Both the position numbers and the translations under genes were made by a program. A model generated the notes under the pieces. That model was given only the letters and a program-made list of their open reading frames with translations, was not told the origin of the DNA and ran no database searches. Shown one piece after another: positions 35,201-45,400 of a DNA stretch of 64,000 nt. This DNA comes from Henricia sp. BOLD:AAB3569 (Eukaryota > Echinodermata > Asteroidea > Spinulosida > Echinasteridae): positions 1,240,001-1,304,000 of the forward strand of contig JBBELK010000165.1 in assembly GCA_037783545.1 (NCBI GenBank), written 5' to 3'. How positions within the stretch are numbered: the stretch's first letter is position 1; every line of letters begins with the position of its first letter.

Positions 35201-35573
35201 TATATTATCGGTAGACCGTCGGTGCTGAATTTACGTTAATTATTATCATTTTATCCCCAGGGTCAGCATCGTAGAACCCGGCCCAGTTCTAACTGAAATG
35301 GTAAGGAAGGCCATAGCTGTAACACCAGAGGAAACGGCTAAAGATTTTGACCCAATATTGAAGGATATCTATCTTCGGGGAATGGCGGCGTTTCAAAAAA
35401 AATTGGCACCAATGATGCAAAACGCAGATGAAATAGCCAAACTCCATCTGGATATCATACTGAGTGAGAACCCGCATCTGCGGTACCAGACCAGTGAGTT
35501 GATGGTGAAAACCGCTGCAATGGTATTCAACGACCCAACAACAGACGCCCTGCTTGACGCCCTTAAGGGATAA
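26163..35573 (+). CDS. RDH8-like: RDH8/HSD17B1-like short-chain dehydrogenase, copy 2
   Basis: Exons 26163-26261, 28563-28731, 29438-29617, 32156-32252 and 35261-35573 encode 285 residues with the same intron phases as copy 1. Present are TGCSSGIG (10-17), Asn116, Ser144, Tyr157 and Lys161 (YVSSK), and VEPGPV. The NNAG motif reads NNAS (91-94), replacing the small glycine next to the nicotinamide ribose by Ser; how far this is tolerated is unknown. The C-terminal variable helix reads LRGMAAFQKKLAPMMQ. Exons 1 and 2 are almost identical to copy 1, while exons 4 and 5 have diverged. The gene is open throughout with consensus splice sites, so I take it as functional. The likely role is NAD(P)-dependent oxidation or reduction of a retinoid, steroid or other lipid alcohol, inferred from the family. 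Introns contain C tracts, a Harbinger relic and several MITEs. Confidence 0.92.
27381..27882. mobile_element. TIR element, AGGGGCGTTCGAGATGC family, copy 1
   Basis: The 502-bp element has ends AGGGGCGTTCGAGATGC and CACCGGGT, perfectly inverted over 17 bp. Intron 1 of SDR copy 2. The short relatives at 51514 and 60651 are about 130 bp. Confidence 0.8.
27940..28105. repeat. Dispersed repeat found in and near the SDR genes
   Basis: TGAGGTATTCCAGGTA, GCCGGTTACTA, CACCACCTGGAAA and TGGTGCTTGACTCACT occur here, reversed at 14640-14800 and 15217-15290 (copy 1 intron 1) and at 27030-27250, and forward at 51455-51770 and 60592-60907. It has been a target for other insertions in two places. Confidence 0.6.
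28563..28731 (+). CDS. RDH8-like: SDR copy 2, exon 2
   Basis: It runs from acceptor TACCGCAG to donor GTAAGA, phase 0 to 1. It encodes VYATMRNLASKSTLVTEAGD to GRIDVL. The copy 1 Arg in TEARD is Gly here, as it also is in copy 3. Confidence 0.95.
29051..29331. repeat. C-rich tract with interspersed A
   Basis: About 130 bases of C runs broken by A (29051-29178) and a second C run at about 29310-29330. The six-frame Gly- and Pro-rich readings through it are not genes. Intron 2 of SDR copy 2. Confidence 0.85.
29438..29617 (+). CDS. RDH8-like: SDR copy 2, exon 3
   Basis: It encodes NNASVGGVDAIDQQPLEWCQ, TNYWG and RIINVSSITAVTG. The acceptor is CGTCCCAG and the donor GTTGGG. NNAS is the motif change specific to this copy. 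Confidence 0.94.
30797..31572 (-). mobile_element. PIF/Harbinger element with partial transposase
   Basis: The inverted ends GGGGCCGATTTCACTAAC are perfect over 18 bp and continue imperfectly for about 70 bp, built of GCGAT words. A minus-strand open segment (31316-30960) encodes RVFRDRKNPLDSYNDK and HKYYRFTRNGVMRIIDILEP, which resembles the N-terminus of Harbinger transposase/HARBI1. The catalytic DDE part is missing, so the copy is non-autonomous. No clear 3-bp target duplication remains. It lies in intron 3 of SDR copy 2. Confidence 0.8.
32156..32252 (+). CDS. RDH8-like: SDR copy 2, exon 4
   Basis: It encodes GSPIHATYVSSKCAVEGFSQ to NIR, with catalytic YVSSK. The acceptor is ATCGCAG, the donor GTAAAC, phase 1 to 2. 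Confidence 0.94.
32560..32775. repeat. Dispersed repeat, GGAGCAGTCTAGGCCAAGCA family, copy 2
   Basis: This is the closest relative of 4496-4735, here followed directly by a foldback element at 32778. Confidence 0.55.
32778..33203. mobile_element. Foldback MITE, GTCTGTTTTCAATACTGG family, copy 2
   Basis: A relative of 5869-6296 in the same orientation, with a diverged right end. Intron 4 of SDR copy 2. Confidence 0.78.
33204..34500. other. Unassigned part of intron 4, SDR copy 2
   Basis: No gene, RNA or clear repeat recognised apart from a piece of the GGAGCAGTCTAGGCC-type repeat at 34427-34460. At 34495-34600 the sequence matches the flanks of the Tc1 MITE in copy 1 intron 4. Confidence 0.4.
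35261..35573 (+). CDS. RDH8-like: SDR copy 2, exon 5 (terminal)
   Basis: It encodes VSIVEPGPVLTEMVRKAIAV to LDALKG and TAA after acceptor ATCCCCAG. The 3' flank (AATTCCGTAATTTAG) is shared with copies 1 and 3, so the 3' UTR duplicated too. Confidence 0.95.
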
Positions 35574-36193
35574 AAATAGGAATTCCGTAATTTAGATTAC
35601 GTAGAAAAAAGGACAGATGATTTGACGATACTTGGTTCTCAACAAATTATATTTTTCTCGGAACGAATTTTAAAAGCATTTGCTCTATTTTAACGGAAAC
35701 AAAATCATACTTTGTATTTTAGACAGAGGGAACGCTGCAAAAAAAACCGCTGTTTCATACCACCATTTTTTGCGCTGAAAACGTTCGCGCGGCAATCTCA
35801 TAAATATTCAACTATGTAAATATTTGACTGACTGTCGACGCGCAAGCGTGTTGCACACACCACAAACACAGCCGGTTGTTACGTGCGCGTAGAATGTGTA
35901 CAAACGGGTTAGAGGGTCAAAAGCAATTTTCAAAGCTCTCCTATTTCAACCAGAATTACTTTTCTGAGGTGAAATTTCTACCGAATGTCCCTTGTATAAA
36001 TACTTCAACTTGCAACAGATCAGTATACCTTAGTAAATCCTCCTTTTGAGTAAAATTCATATATCTATTTCCTGAAATCCTTGTGGAGACCTTTTCATCC
36101 TTTTGTTCCCTATTATACCCGGGTATAGGATCTGGCGAACAAAGGGATGTCTCCACAAAAATACAAATTTAAGTATACGCGCGCATGCACGTA

Positions 36194-36443
36194 CAGTTGA
36201 AGTCAGAAGTATAAAATAAATACAACTGTATGCAACCAAGTGTTAAAACTGGTGTGCTTACACCATTTTTGTAACATTCTTTACTAAATTCTTGATTTTG
36301 TGGAATTCCTCACGTGCATGCAGTACTTAAAACATAGCTTGTACACCTTGCAATGGTTCGGGTAGTCCTGTTTTCCATTTTGGGTGATGATGGTATAGTG
36401 GTGTAGGCCTACATGTATTTATATTTACTTCTGACTTCAACTG
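36194..36443. mobile_element. Tc1/mariner-type MITE, copy 2
   Basis: A 250-bp relative of 19275-19516 in the same orientation, with ends CAGTTGAAGTCAGAAGTATA and TA flanks. The interior is nearly the same. No transposase. It lies between SDR copies 2 and 3. Confidence 0.85.
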
Positions 36444-38675
36444 TATTGATTGCTTTCCGGTGACGTCACCCCTTCCATCCACCATGGTGGGGATTTTTCA
36501 TGATCCACGTGGCTCGAGTAATAACCAGCAAACATAGCAAGAAAAGCGCATTGGTTGCACTTACGTTGCACTTTATGTTGCACTTTATGTTGTTGCGCCA
36601 TGGCTGTTGTATCGATAAAGATAAAAACGTATTTCTTAAGGCTAAAAATCGCGATCAAGTAGAAGCACTTTTGTGTTTACAAGCTGACTGCATGCTCAAT
36701 ATTTTGAACGTATCGCAGCGCGCGTGTGTGGCATCTTCGAATGAAAATACGCTGGTAAGTATTTTTTTACGCGTGTTCATGTGCGTCTATTGGCGCGCGC
36801 GTGTACGCGCGTGACTGTTGCCCACCACACATTCCCGGATGTTCTACGTCATCGAAAGCAATCAATACACAATGTACAGTGCAACGCATACGGTGTGTGG
36901 GATTGGACTCGGCTTTTCTTCAAGTCCACCACCATGACCTCGGCTACAGCGTGAATGCTTTTAGCGCGTTTTATAGAGACCAGTTGTTTAGATTGTTATA
37001 GAGCTATTAAGCTAACACCTCGACAGTTAATTCAACCAAATGAAACCAACACCACATACCTTCGAGGTCTATTTCAACTAATTTTGAGATTTTACAAAAG
37101 GAAACTTCGGATCTGGTATTTGAAGGCGGGTAAATGATATGCAAATATGCAAAGCCGTATTTGTTTTGTTTTTTGTTGTTTTGTTTTTGTGGCGAACTCT
37201 CAATTTTGGGTCAAACAAAATCACGATTGTCGAAAAGGAAATAAGGAATAATTGGCAGATGTAGCCAACAGTGTTACATGAGATATGGGGAGTTTTGATT
37301 GTTGGTTCTCTGTTTTAATTGTACATTTATGTCTTTCTGCATTCCTTAAAGTTCTCTCTCATTCTATCAGTTCGATCTTTTTTTCGCCAATGACCTGTCT
37401 CAGTACCAATTAAGGCATCATATACATGTATGTCTGAGAATGGTTGTGCCAGGCACATGTTAAATAACACTGCGCGGGAAATTGGCTGCTCATTAGCGAA
37501 ATAAGTCGATGACAAATTAAAAATAATACAGGATTGCGGATGTGCCTTCGATTTCGAGCTAATATAAAATGTCATTAGGCTAAATTCACGCATATTTGGG
37601 AAATCGTATGCTGATTTGTTTTTACGACTGAATGTACCTTCATGGAACTTTAAATAGGGAGAGGGATTTCTAACGTTCATTCTTAACATGGATGACACAT
37701 ACAACGCGAGCGTGCAACAAGTTCGGCCCCTCAGCTTGGCCTTTCAAGCATGCAAAGTATGTAGCAAAGTATGCGACCAAAGTGTATACGACATTGCATT
37801 TGCAAAGATATTTGCGATAAAATGTGTGACATCGCAAACATTTTTAAAGATTATTGCGATTTGCAATGTCCCTTGTACGCCACGACATAGCTTTTGTAGT
37901 TGCATTATTAGTGGTGTTAAATGAAACGTTTTATAGACTGGTTGTAGAAAAAATAATCAGTCTGGTGTTTGTTTTTTAGTGGCGCATTATTTGAAGTCTC
38001 GTGTTTCTTCGTACGCGTAGTGAGAAATGGTAAAATGGCGCATCTAATATACAAAGCGGCGACGAAATAAGCCGTGCCTAAATAATTTTTAACAAAAGTC
38101 GGCATTTTTGTTAATTAACTCAGTTGTTAGTTAGTTAGTCGTTTTGTTATATCCTTTCTTTCCAGTGCTTATGCTTCCTATGTTAACCAGATAATGTACA
38201 TGTATTTGCATTTTAGACTAAAACCGGAAGTCGGTCTGTGAACCGCTAAAATGGTCTTATTTTCTAAAATTACCCGCTTAAATAGCTCACTGTATCATTT
38301 CTTTTAACCCAAAATTTACCTCAGTTTATATTAGGAAACGGACTTTGAAACACAGAAAAGGTCTTATTTCGCAAAATATACGTTTAAACGCCTTATTATA
38401 CCGGTATTCTTGAGATATGACAATTGAAAACTTAACATCTCGTGTTTGAAGGAAGGTAAACCACATGTAGGCCTATACAAATTATATGCGAATCCGTAAA
38501 TATACACATTATATAGAATGATATGCAAAGCAGCAACTAATGTTTTACCTTGTTCTGCGGAATTGTATTATGCCTTATAGACTGTATACGTTATTTGTGA
38601 TCGTTTAGGCTACCAAACATGTCGAAATAAACTATGGTTCTCGCTATAAATAGTTCGGTCAGTGAGAACATTGTT
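36444..38675. other. Unassigned intergenic sequence between SDR copies 2 and 3
   Basis: Short open frames occur but none shows family motifs or splice-supported structure. A minor tandem GTTGCACTTTAT lies near 36565-36592. I see nothing else in this 2.2 kb. Confidence 0.4.
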
Positions 38676-39737
38676 AAAATGTTTCAAACAAACTTACGAT
38701 TAATACAACTAAGACAAAGTCCATGCTCATTGGCACAAAGGCTAAAATTTCCGGTAATACTCTTGATGTCAGTTTAAATGGTTGTTCAATTACCCAAGTG
38801 TGTTCATATAAATATTTAGGTGTGATTATCGACAATGATCTTCTGTGGAAATCGCATGTTCAGTCAGTTGTGAAGTCTGTTTCCGCAAAATTAGCATTAC
38901 TTAGACGAATTCGTACATGTGTCCCACAAAACACATTGCGCAATCTTTTTATCAGCCTTATCTTGCCAAGTATAGACTACTGCAGCACTGTATGGGGAGG
39001 CAGACTTCACGTTCTAGATGAAGCCATGAACAAACTATTGAAAAGAGCTGCTCGATTAATTCTTGGTTGCCACTATCTTACACCTTCAGCAGATATGTTC
39101 CAAGAATTAACATGGATGACATTCACACGAAGGGTACAATTTAAGAAAACAGTCGTTGTTTTTAAGTGCCTGCACTCAATGTGTCCGGGTTACATGCAGT
39201 ATTATTTCACTCTATTTAATAGTAATCGGCAAACAAGACAGTGCTCAAATATGACATTAAAAGTACCACGAGTAAAAACTGAGTATTATGCTTCCAGCTT
39301 GCCAGTAAGTGGTGCCGAAATCTGGAATAAATTGCCTGTAACCCTTAGGACCACCTCTTCACTGTCTGTTTTTAAACGGTGCCTTTTTAAGCATTTTATT
39401 GAACAAATTTAGTATTATTGTTTTTATTGTAAACTGACAAATGTTGTTGTTTTGCATATATATAGGCCTATTAGATATATACATAAGTTGTTCTGCTTTT
39501 TTCGTTTGATGTAAACATGTGTATTTATGTATTTCTCTTTTACAAAAAATTAGTTTTCTGTAGTTTTATTTATGAATATTTTCGATTTATTTTAATATTT
39601 TAATTGTTTGATGGTTTTAAAATAGTAATTGTTTTTAGTTTTAAAATCCCAAACAGGGCCTTAATGGAAATCAGCTTCTGCTGTTTGAGCTAACCCTGTA
39701 TAAATATGCGAAATAATAAAAAAAAAAAAAAAAAAAT
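38676..39737 (+). mobile_element. 5'-truncated non-LTR retrotransposon (LINE), RT C-terminus
   Basis: An open frame from about 38680 to 39412 encodes the end of a LINE reverse transcriptase: NKLTINTTKTKSMLIGT, YKYLGVIIDNDLLWKSHV, LILPSIDYCSTVWGG, LKRAARLILG and GAEIWNKLPVTLR. A 3' UTR of about 320 bp ends in AATAATAAAAA with a run of A near 39737. No endonuclease or RT core is present, so this is a typical 5'-truncated insertion. The intact 229-codon frame suggests it is fairly young. It lies between SDR copies 2 and 3 in the same orientation. Confidence 0.9.
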
Positions 39738-39945
39738 GTAATCATTTCCATGTTAAGAATATAGACTGTTAATGTTAAAAACAACATATATATCTAATAC
39801 GACTGTACCGAAAGAAGGGGCCGTCCTGTCCATAAAGTATGTACGCACGAAATGCCGACTTTTTAGACCCCACCCCCTTACGCAAAATTCGTGACGTCAC
39901 CCATGAACTTTAACGTTGGGTGCATGTACGTATTGGCTCTAACCA

Positions 39946-39995
39946 CTCCCCCCACCCCCCCCCCCCCCCCCCCCCCCCCCTCCCCTCCCCCACCC
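39946..39995. repeat. C tract
   Basis: A run of C with few interruptions next to CTCCCCTCCCCCACC. Just upstream of the LTR-retrotransposon remnant. Confidence 0.75.
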
Positions 39996-40144
39996 CTTCC
40001 CTTTTTGGACGGCCCCAACAATACAGACTCGAGGGAACGTGTCCAGATCACATTTTGAGCCCCCATTCCTCCTTCAGTCATGAAGTCTGCAGGGACAAGA
40101 ACACCACACCTTAGCATGAACCTGTCATGTGTTTCTCCCGTGGA

Positions 40145-40414
40145 TTATTGAGGCGCTGATAAATAAGCAAATGTGACGATGGCCACCTTATTGTCCCAGT
40201 CGCGCCGACTCCTACATGGATCAAACATCATTGAATCCATACTGAACAACAACCAGTTGAAACGCTCGATAAGCCCGTCGGACATTGGATCGTATTGCGT
40301 TGGCCACGTTTTTCTAGTCCCTGGGATCTTGCACATCCCTGTGAGGACCCTTGACTCGAAATGACGCTCTTCGTTAGAACGTATAAGAGGAACCCCGTGT
40401 ATATCTATAGACAC
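40145..40414 (-). mobile_element. Fossil of an LTR retrotransposon (Ty3/Gypsy integrase fragment)
   Basis: A short open segment resembles the C-terminal part of a Ty3/Gypsy integrase core (PMSDGLIERFNWLL and RRDWDNKVAIVTFAYLSA, compare the family pattern with SDG-x-VERFN and W-D-x8-AYRS). No LTRs, gag or protease/RT domains are recognisable around it. It is a small broken remnant of an old insertion. Confidence 0.65.
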
Positions 40415-40499
40415 ATTCAGACAAACTTGTAAGCGACTGTCACTGCCGTGTCATCTGGAATGGAATATGCCCCCAAGCACCCGTTTATTAAAATAATCC

Positions 40500-40740
40500 T
40501 TAACAGTAATGCTCATATCAATTGTTTCCTCCTTCGCCCTCCCCCTTCCGATCCCCGGGCTGCCCTCCTAAGAGGTGGGGATTGTTACGTTTTTTGGTGA
40601 ATCAAATCGCCACACTCGAGTGCAAAACATGCGCGCCTTGCTATTTATGCACAGAAATTTGTATTTAAATGGGTCAAAATCCACCTAGGGGGTGGGGCAG
40701 CGTGGGGGGGGGGGGAAATTTACCACGCTTCCTTTGGATA
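40500..40740. mobile_element. C/G-tract MITE, copy 1
   Basis: CATATCAATTGTTTCCTCC at the left, CTAAGAGGTGGGGATTGT and GCAAAACATGC inside, and a G run at the right match the elements at 41777 and 42573. The right end is diverged. Confidence 0.55.
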
Positions 40741-41776
40741 CACAGGGTATATAATCACAACTCGTAACTTCAGTAATCGTCCAGAATTAAAATCTGATAA
40801 GAAAATGTTACCTTATAGCAATAAACACTAGGATTTGGGTAATTCCCAAAATTAGGGGTCCAAAAATGTGACATGTTTTTTAAGATTTCCAAGTTTCTTT
40901 AGTTATTGAAAGTGGTTTCCCAGTAGAAAATTATTATTTTTATTTCAACAAATACCACTTAAATTTAATGTTTGTGTGTAGATATGGCACCAAGGTTAAT
41001 GCAAACTCATTCTACAGCCAATTTTCATTGGCGTAGGTAACCCGGGACACCAAACTCCTATTCCATACCATGGAACAAATTATAAGCCTTTATGGTCTTT
41101 TGTTTTGAATATTTTTCAGGAATCAGAGAACAAAATATTCAAGAAAATGATGCTGCCTCCTGAAATCACACGCCACAGTCCATTACTGACAATTTGTGAT
41201 CATAAGTGGTGATTTTTGAATTAGCAGAGAGTGTCGTACGTAACTGGGACACCAAAAAGTTTGGACCCCTAATTTGGGGAATTACCCATCTACGGTATAG
41301 GAGTAAATGCATGCAGTTAAAGCATTTGGCGTAAGTACACACCTGCATAAGATGACAACTTTGACCCATGACATGTTATTTCTTAATTCTTACTGCGGTG
41401 GGGAAATTATGTCATGTAACTCTTTGTTTACTTATGAAAAGACTGGCAGTTAACTGGGTACAATGTCAATGCCCTTTGAAAGATTTACAGGGGTAAAGGT
41501 AACAAAATTATTTTTAAAATCAACAATCGAAATTTTAACTGACAAATTTAAGTGATCACTACCAAGTCTATATGGGCGCTCAAAGTAGCCACATGTGCTG
41601 TCCGCAACATTGACAATTAGTTACATTTAAAACGTTTCACCATCCGCTTGTAGCAAAGTATTAAACCCGCAAACAAAGGTCCAAAACGAATGAACAATTG
41701 TTGATTCATCAGAGAAAGTAACGCACGCTGCAATAATTTGTTTGTCCGTATCCGTTTGGAAGCAGATAGCAATAAC

Positions 41777-42178
41777 CCTCATGCACCTATCAATTATTTC
41801 CCCCTGGCCACCCACCCCCCCCCCCCCCCCCCCACCCACCCCCCACCCCCCACCCCCCACCCCCCACCCCCCACCCCCCCCCCCACCCCCCACCCCCCAC
41901 CCCCCCCCCCCACCCGTGCACCCCCCCCCCACCCACCCCCCACCCCCCACCCCCCACCCCCCACCCCCCACCCCCCACCCCCCCCAGGCCTATCCCACCT
42001 AAGAGGTGGGGATTGTGTGACAAAATCCCCACCCCTCGGGCAACATTTAGGTGACAAAAATCCTCACCCTCGGGTGCAAAACATGCACGTCTTGTATACA
42101 AATGCACAGACAATTGTATTTCAAAGGGTCAAATGCCCAAACGTGACCAAACCCCCACCTAGTGATAGGTGCATTATG
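41777..42178. mobile_element. C/G-tract MITE, copy 2, with an expanded CCCCCCA array
   Basis: The ends ATGCACCTATCAATT and TGATAGGTGCAT are inverted. Between 41814 and 41985 lies an array of CCCCCCA-like units; the rest carries GAGGTGGGGATT and CCTCGGGTGCAAAACATGCA. It ends about 190 bp before the ATG of SDR copy 3. Confidence 0.75.
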
Positions 42179-42369
42179 GCGCTTAGTCAGCGTAGGAACA
42201 CAAAGTGCAGAGATAACAATTATCAGAGATAATCTACAAATAATTAATGTTGTAACTTTTTTCACCGTCCTGGTTACCTATTTTACAAGACTTTGGACTT
42301 TGACTATGTCTGCAACGGGGCAGAAAACTATAGGGCACGAGAAGTTGCTGGTATACGACAAAGTTTAAA

Positions 42370-42465
42370 ATGGCGCCGAAGACAGTACTGATCACGGGAT
42401 GTTCGTCTGGTATCGGCCTTGCCACGGCCGTGCTACTCGCCAAAGAGAAGCGACATGATTTCAAG
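42370..42465 (+). CDS. RDH8-like: SDR copy 3, exon 1
   Basis: It has 32 codons encoding MAPKTVLITGCSSGIG to RHDFK, with donor GTATGG. One Lys codon fewer than copies 1 and 2. A C-tract MITE ends about 190 bp upstream and another lies in intron 1. Confidence 0.92.
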
Positions 42466-45400
42466 GTATGGCCAAAAGAGGTTTATAGTGCTCTTTTCCA
42501 CCTATAGGCCCTACTCCGACTTTGGTTCTTGATTTGCAATGGCCCAAAATCTGTCGTCATGACTGGATATTATGCACCTATCAATTGTCCCCCAACCCCC
42601 CAAGCAACCCCACCCCTTAGGTGGGGGTTTGGTCAAATTGTTCGTGCCCCAGGGTGGGGATTTTGACCCATTGAAATACATTTGTTGTGCATAAATGCAC
42701 GTTTTGCACCCGAGGGTGGAGATTTTTGTCACCTAAATTGTGCCCAAGGGGTGGGGATTCTGTCACGCGAAAAGTGACAATCCCACCTCTTAGGTGGGGC
42801 AGCCCAGGGAGGGGGGGTGGGGGAGGGGGACAATTGAGATGTGCATTACTAATAACTCAAAGCGTTAATAGCAATAGTAACGAACGCAACATAATTTATT
42901 TCTGGTTTAAAAATGTGTGTGCGCACACATTTTGTTAACGCAAAAAACTATGCAATTAAGCTATGAATTGTAAATGTTTTCTGAAGCATTCATGCATCGA
43001 TGTAGCTGAAATTTCTGCAGGCTAGTATAATAACATTCTTCTCTAACCATGGTATCCAGAAATTCGTAAAAACTTTCATCTTGCGAAACATATTGGGCAT
43101 CTATAAGGGGATTTCCACACGGGATTGTAACGTACTTAGCAGAATGGAAATGCCCTAAGCTCTTAAGATGTGGTGGTGTGGAAAATAGGAAGAACACTTT
43201 TGAGAAAGGAACAATGATTCCACAGAGCAAATCAAAAAATTGTATACCTCAGTTATTTTATATCCTCTCTGCAGTGACTTGATCCCCGTCTGTTTTTGTG
43301 TCCTGACGGTGGCTTATATTGTTAAAGCCCCAATACATCATTTGCAGTTATCCAAAACGTTACTTTACGAGTTGGCAAGAAAAACCCGACTAAACGTGTT
43401 GATAGCATTAATTGGTAACAAACACCACATGAGGTCTTTTTGTGTGTAAAATAGTACATTTGCGGGAAAAAATCCCAACTAAAGGTGGTTTTTTAAAGTT
43501 GTCTGCAGGCAATATTGTAATTACCATTCATTCAACACAAAAAAATCATGCATGCTGGATTTTTCAGGTTTTCTAAAATATTACTGTATCTATGTGGCTG
43601 AACGTCTACAAGGCAGTTTATCAACATAAGTTTGTAATGCTGCTGTTCCTGTTTTTAAAAGCTTTCCAATCAATTAATGTGTCTTTAAACTCGGAAATGT
43701 ATGACAGAAAACCATAAGAATTCTGGGTTTTGCTCTTTGGATGTTGGCAAATCCCGTATAGTGTAATCCGAACAACATTGAGTGAGCCCGCCCTATGTGG
43801 TTATTCCACTGTTACTGCGGTGTACATGTATGTCTATTGTGACGTCACGTAAACGCGTTGGAGATACACCGCAGTTTTCGTTAGTTGGATTAGTCTAGGC
43901 CTATAGGGCCCACTGGTTTTATTTTACTGCAGGTGTACGCCACTATGAGAAACCTGGCGTCAAAGAGTACGCTAGTAACCGAGGCCGGAGACACGCTGGA
44001 CAAGACACTCTTCATCCGGGAACTGGACGTTACCAAGGAGGCTACAATCAAAGCGGTTGTGGAAGAGATTCTGCGTGAAAATGGGAGAATTGATGTACTT
44101 GGTGAGCTATATTTCGCTGTAGAATTGTGACGTCACGTAAGATCATCTGGAAGTTGCATTGGGCCAGGCCTTCCAGTTTTCAGAAATGTAATTCTTTACA
44201 CAGACAAAAACTTGCTTATATTTCGTGCTTGCAAGGTCGTCATAAGTCCTAATTATGCCAGCTTAATCAACCAATCAGAACTCTGCTATCGTCAGTCGGA
44301 TGGCTGACCCAATAAATAAACTGGTCCCGTTTTACATTGAGGCTTCTGATTGGATCCAAATTTCCACGGGGCAATCGTGACGCTTGTGCCAATATAGCCT
44401 TATCCAAGGGCTATGATATTGTGCGAATCTGTGAAGAATGTGCATGTATGCTATGCAGCGAAAGTGCGCCATCGCGCGGTGAATTGTATCCTGAGGCGAG
44501 GCTGCCTCATAATATCATAGCCCTTGGACAAGGCTAGTGCCGATAAAGATGTTTCGCAAGCCCACGAATACGCGTATGCTATGTCACATTTGGTGGTTTC
44601 GCAACTCCAAAACTGCAGCGTGTTACCTAAAATAAGTCTATTTCCGACAGTGAGAAAGCCGTGTTGTGGCCGGTAGGCCACAACGTGGACATTCATAATT
44701 CATAACTCTTTTCAGCTTGTCAACGTAAACGCAACGAAAAATGAGGGCATAACACCTGAAATCCGACATTTCGCTACACGTTTAGTGCTTTTGCAAAGCG
44801 AGCTCGATATCCGTGCCGTGCAAACGCGTAGCGAATAGCGGGTCGCATATGACGTCACAAAACGCAGAAAACTGTGACTTATCCGTCGCGATATCCGTAT
44901 CTGTTTACTTAATTGGTGTGTTTCCGAAACTCAGTGATAATGTTTAATAATTTGATCGAGTTGCACGCTTTTGTCACTTTTTAAATGTTCCCAGTGAATA
45001 ACGCTGGCTACATGGGCATAGACGCCATCGACCAACAATCGCTGGAATGGTGCCAAGATATGATGGATACCAACTACTGGGGCGTGGTGAGAGCTACACG
45101 CGCGGTGTTACCAGCGATGAAGAAACAGAAATCAGGCAGAATCCTCAATGTGACCACCATTGCTGCAGTAATAGGTTGGAAAAGCCACCGTCCGCCATCT
45201 TAAAGGAGTGTGACCAGATCACTTTTTTTTTACCCATAACTCCCCGGGACTTACCCCTAATGGGTTATGAGATCTTTATATCATAACATCCGTTATATTT
45301 TTCTGATTACGAAACTGAAACTCCCGCGCTTCTAGGCTGCATATTTCCGAGGATATCGTCGAAAATCCACCGATTATTTGTAAACTAATTTTCCAGTATC

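Noticed and set aside
36500-36814. 104-codon plus-strand open frame
   Set aside because: No domain, no splice support, includes a short tandem repeat (GTTGCACTTTAT) and an Arg/Ala run from GCGC sequence.
37327-37704. 125-codon minus-strand open frame
   Set aside because: No family resemblance and no context.
41627-42232. Long Pro/His- or Gly-rich open frames
   Set aside because: These read through the CCCCCCA array of a MITE; not a gene.
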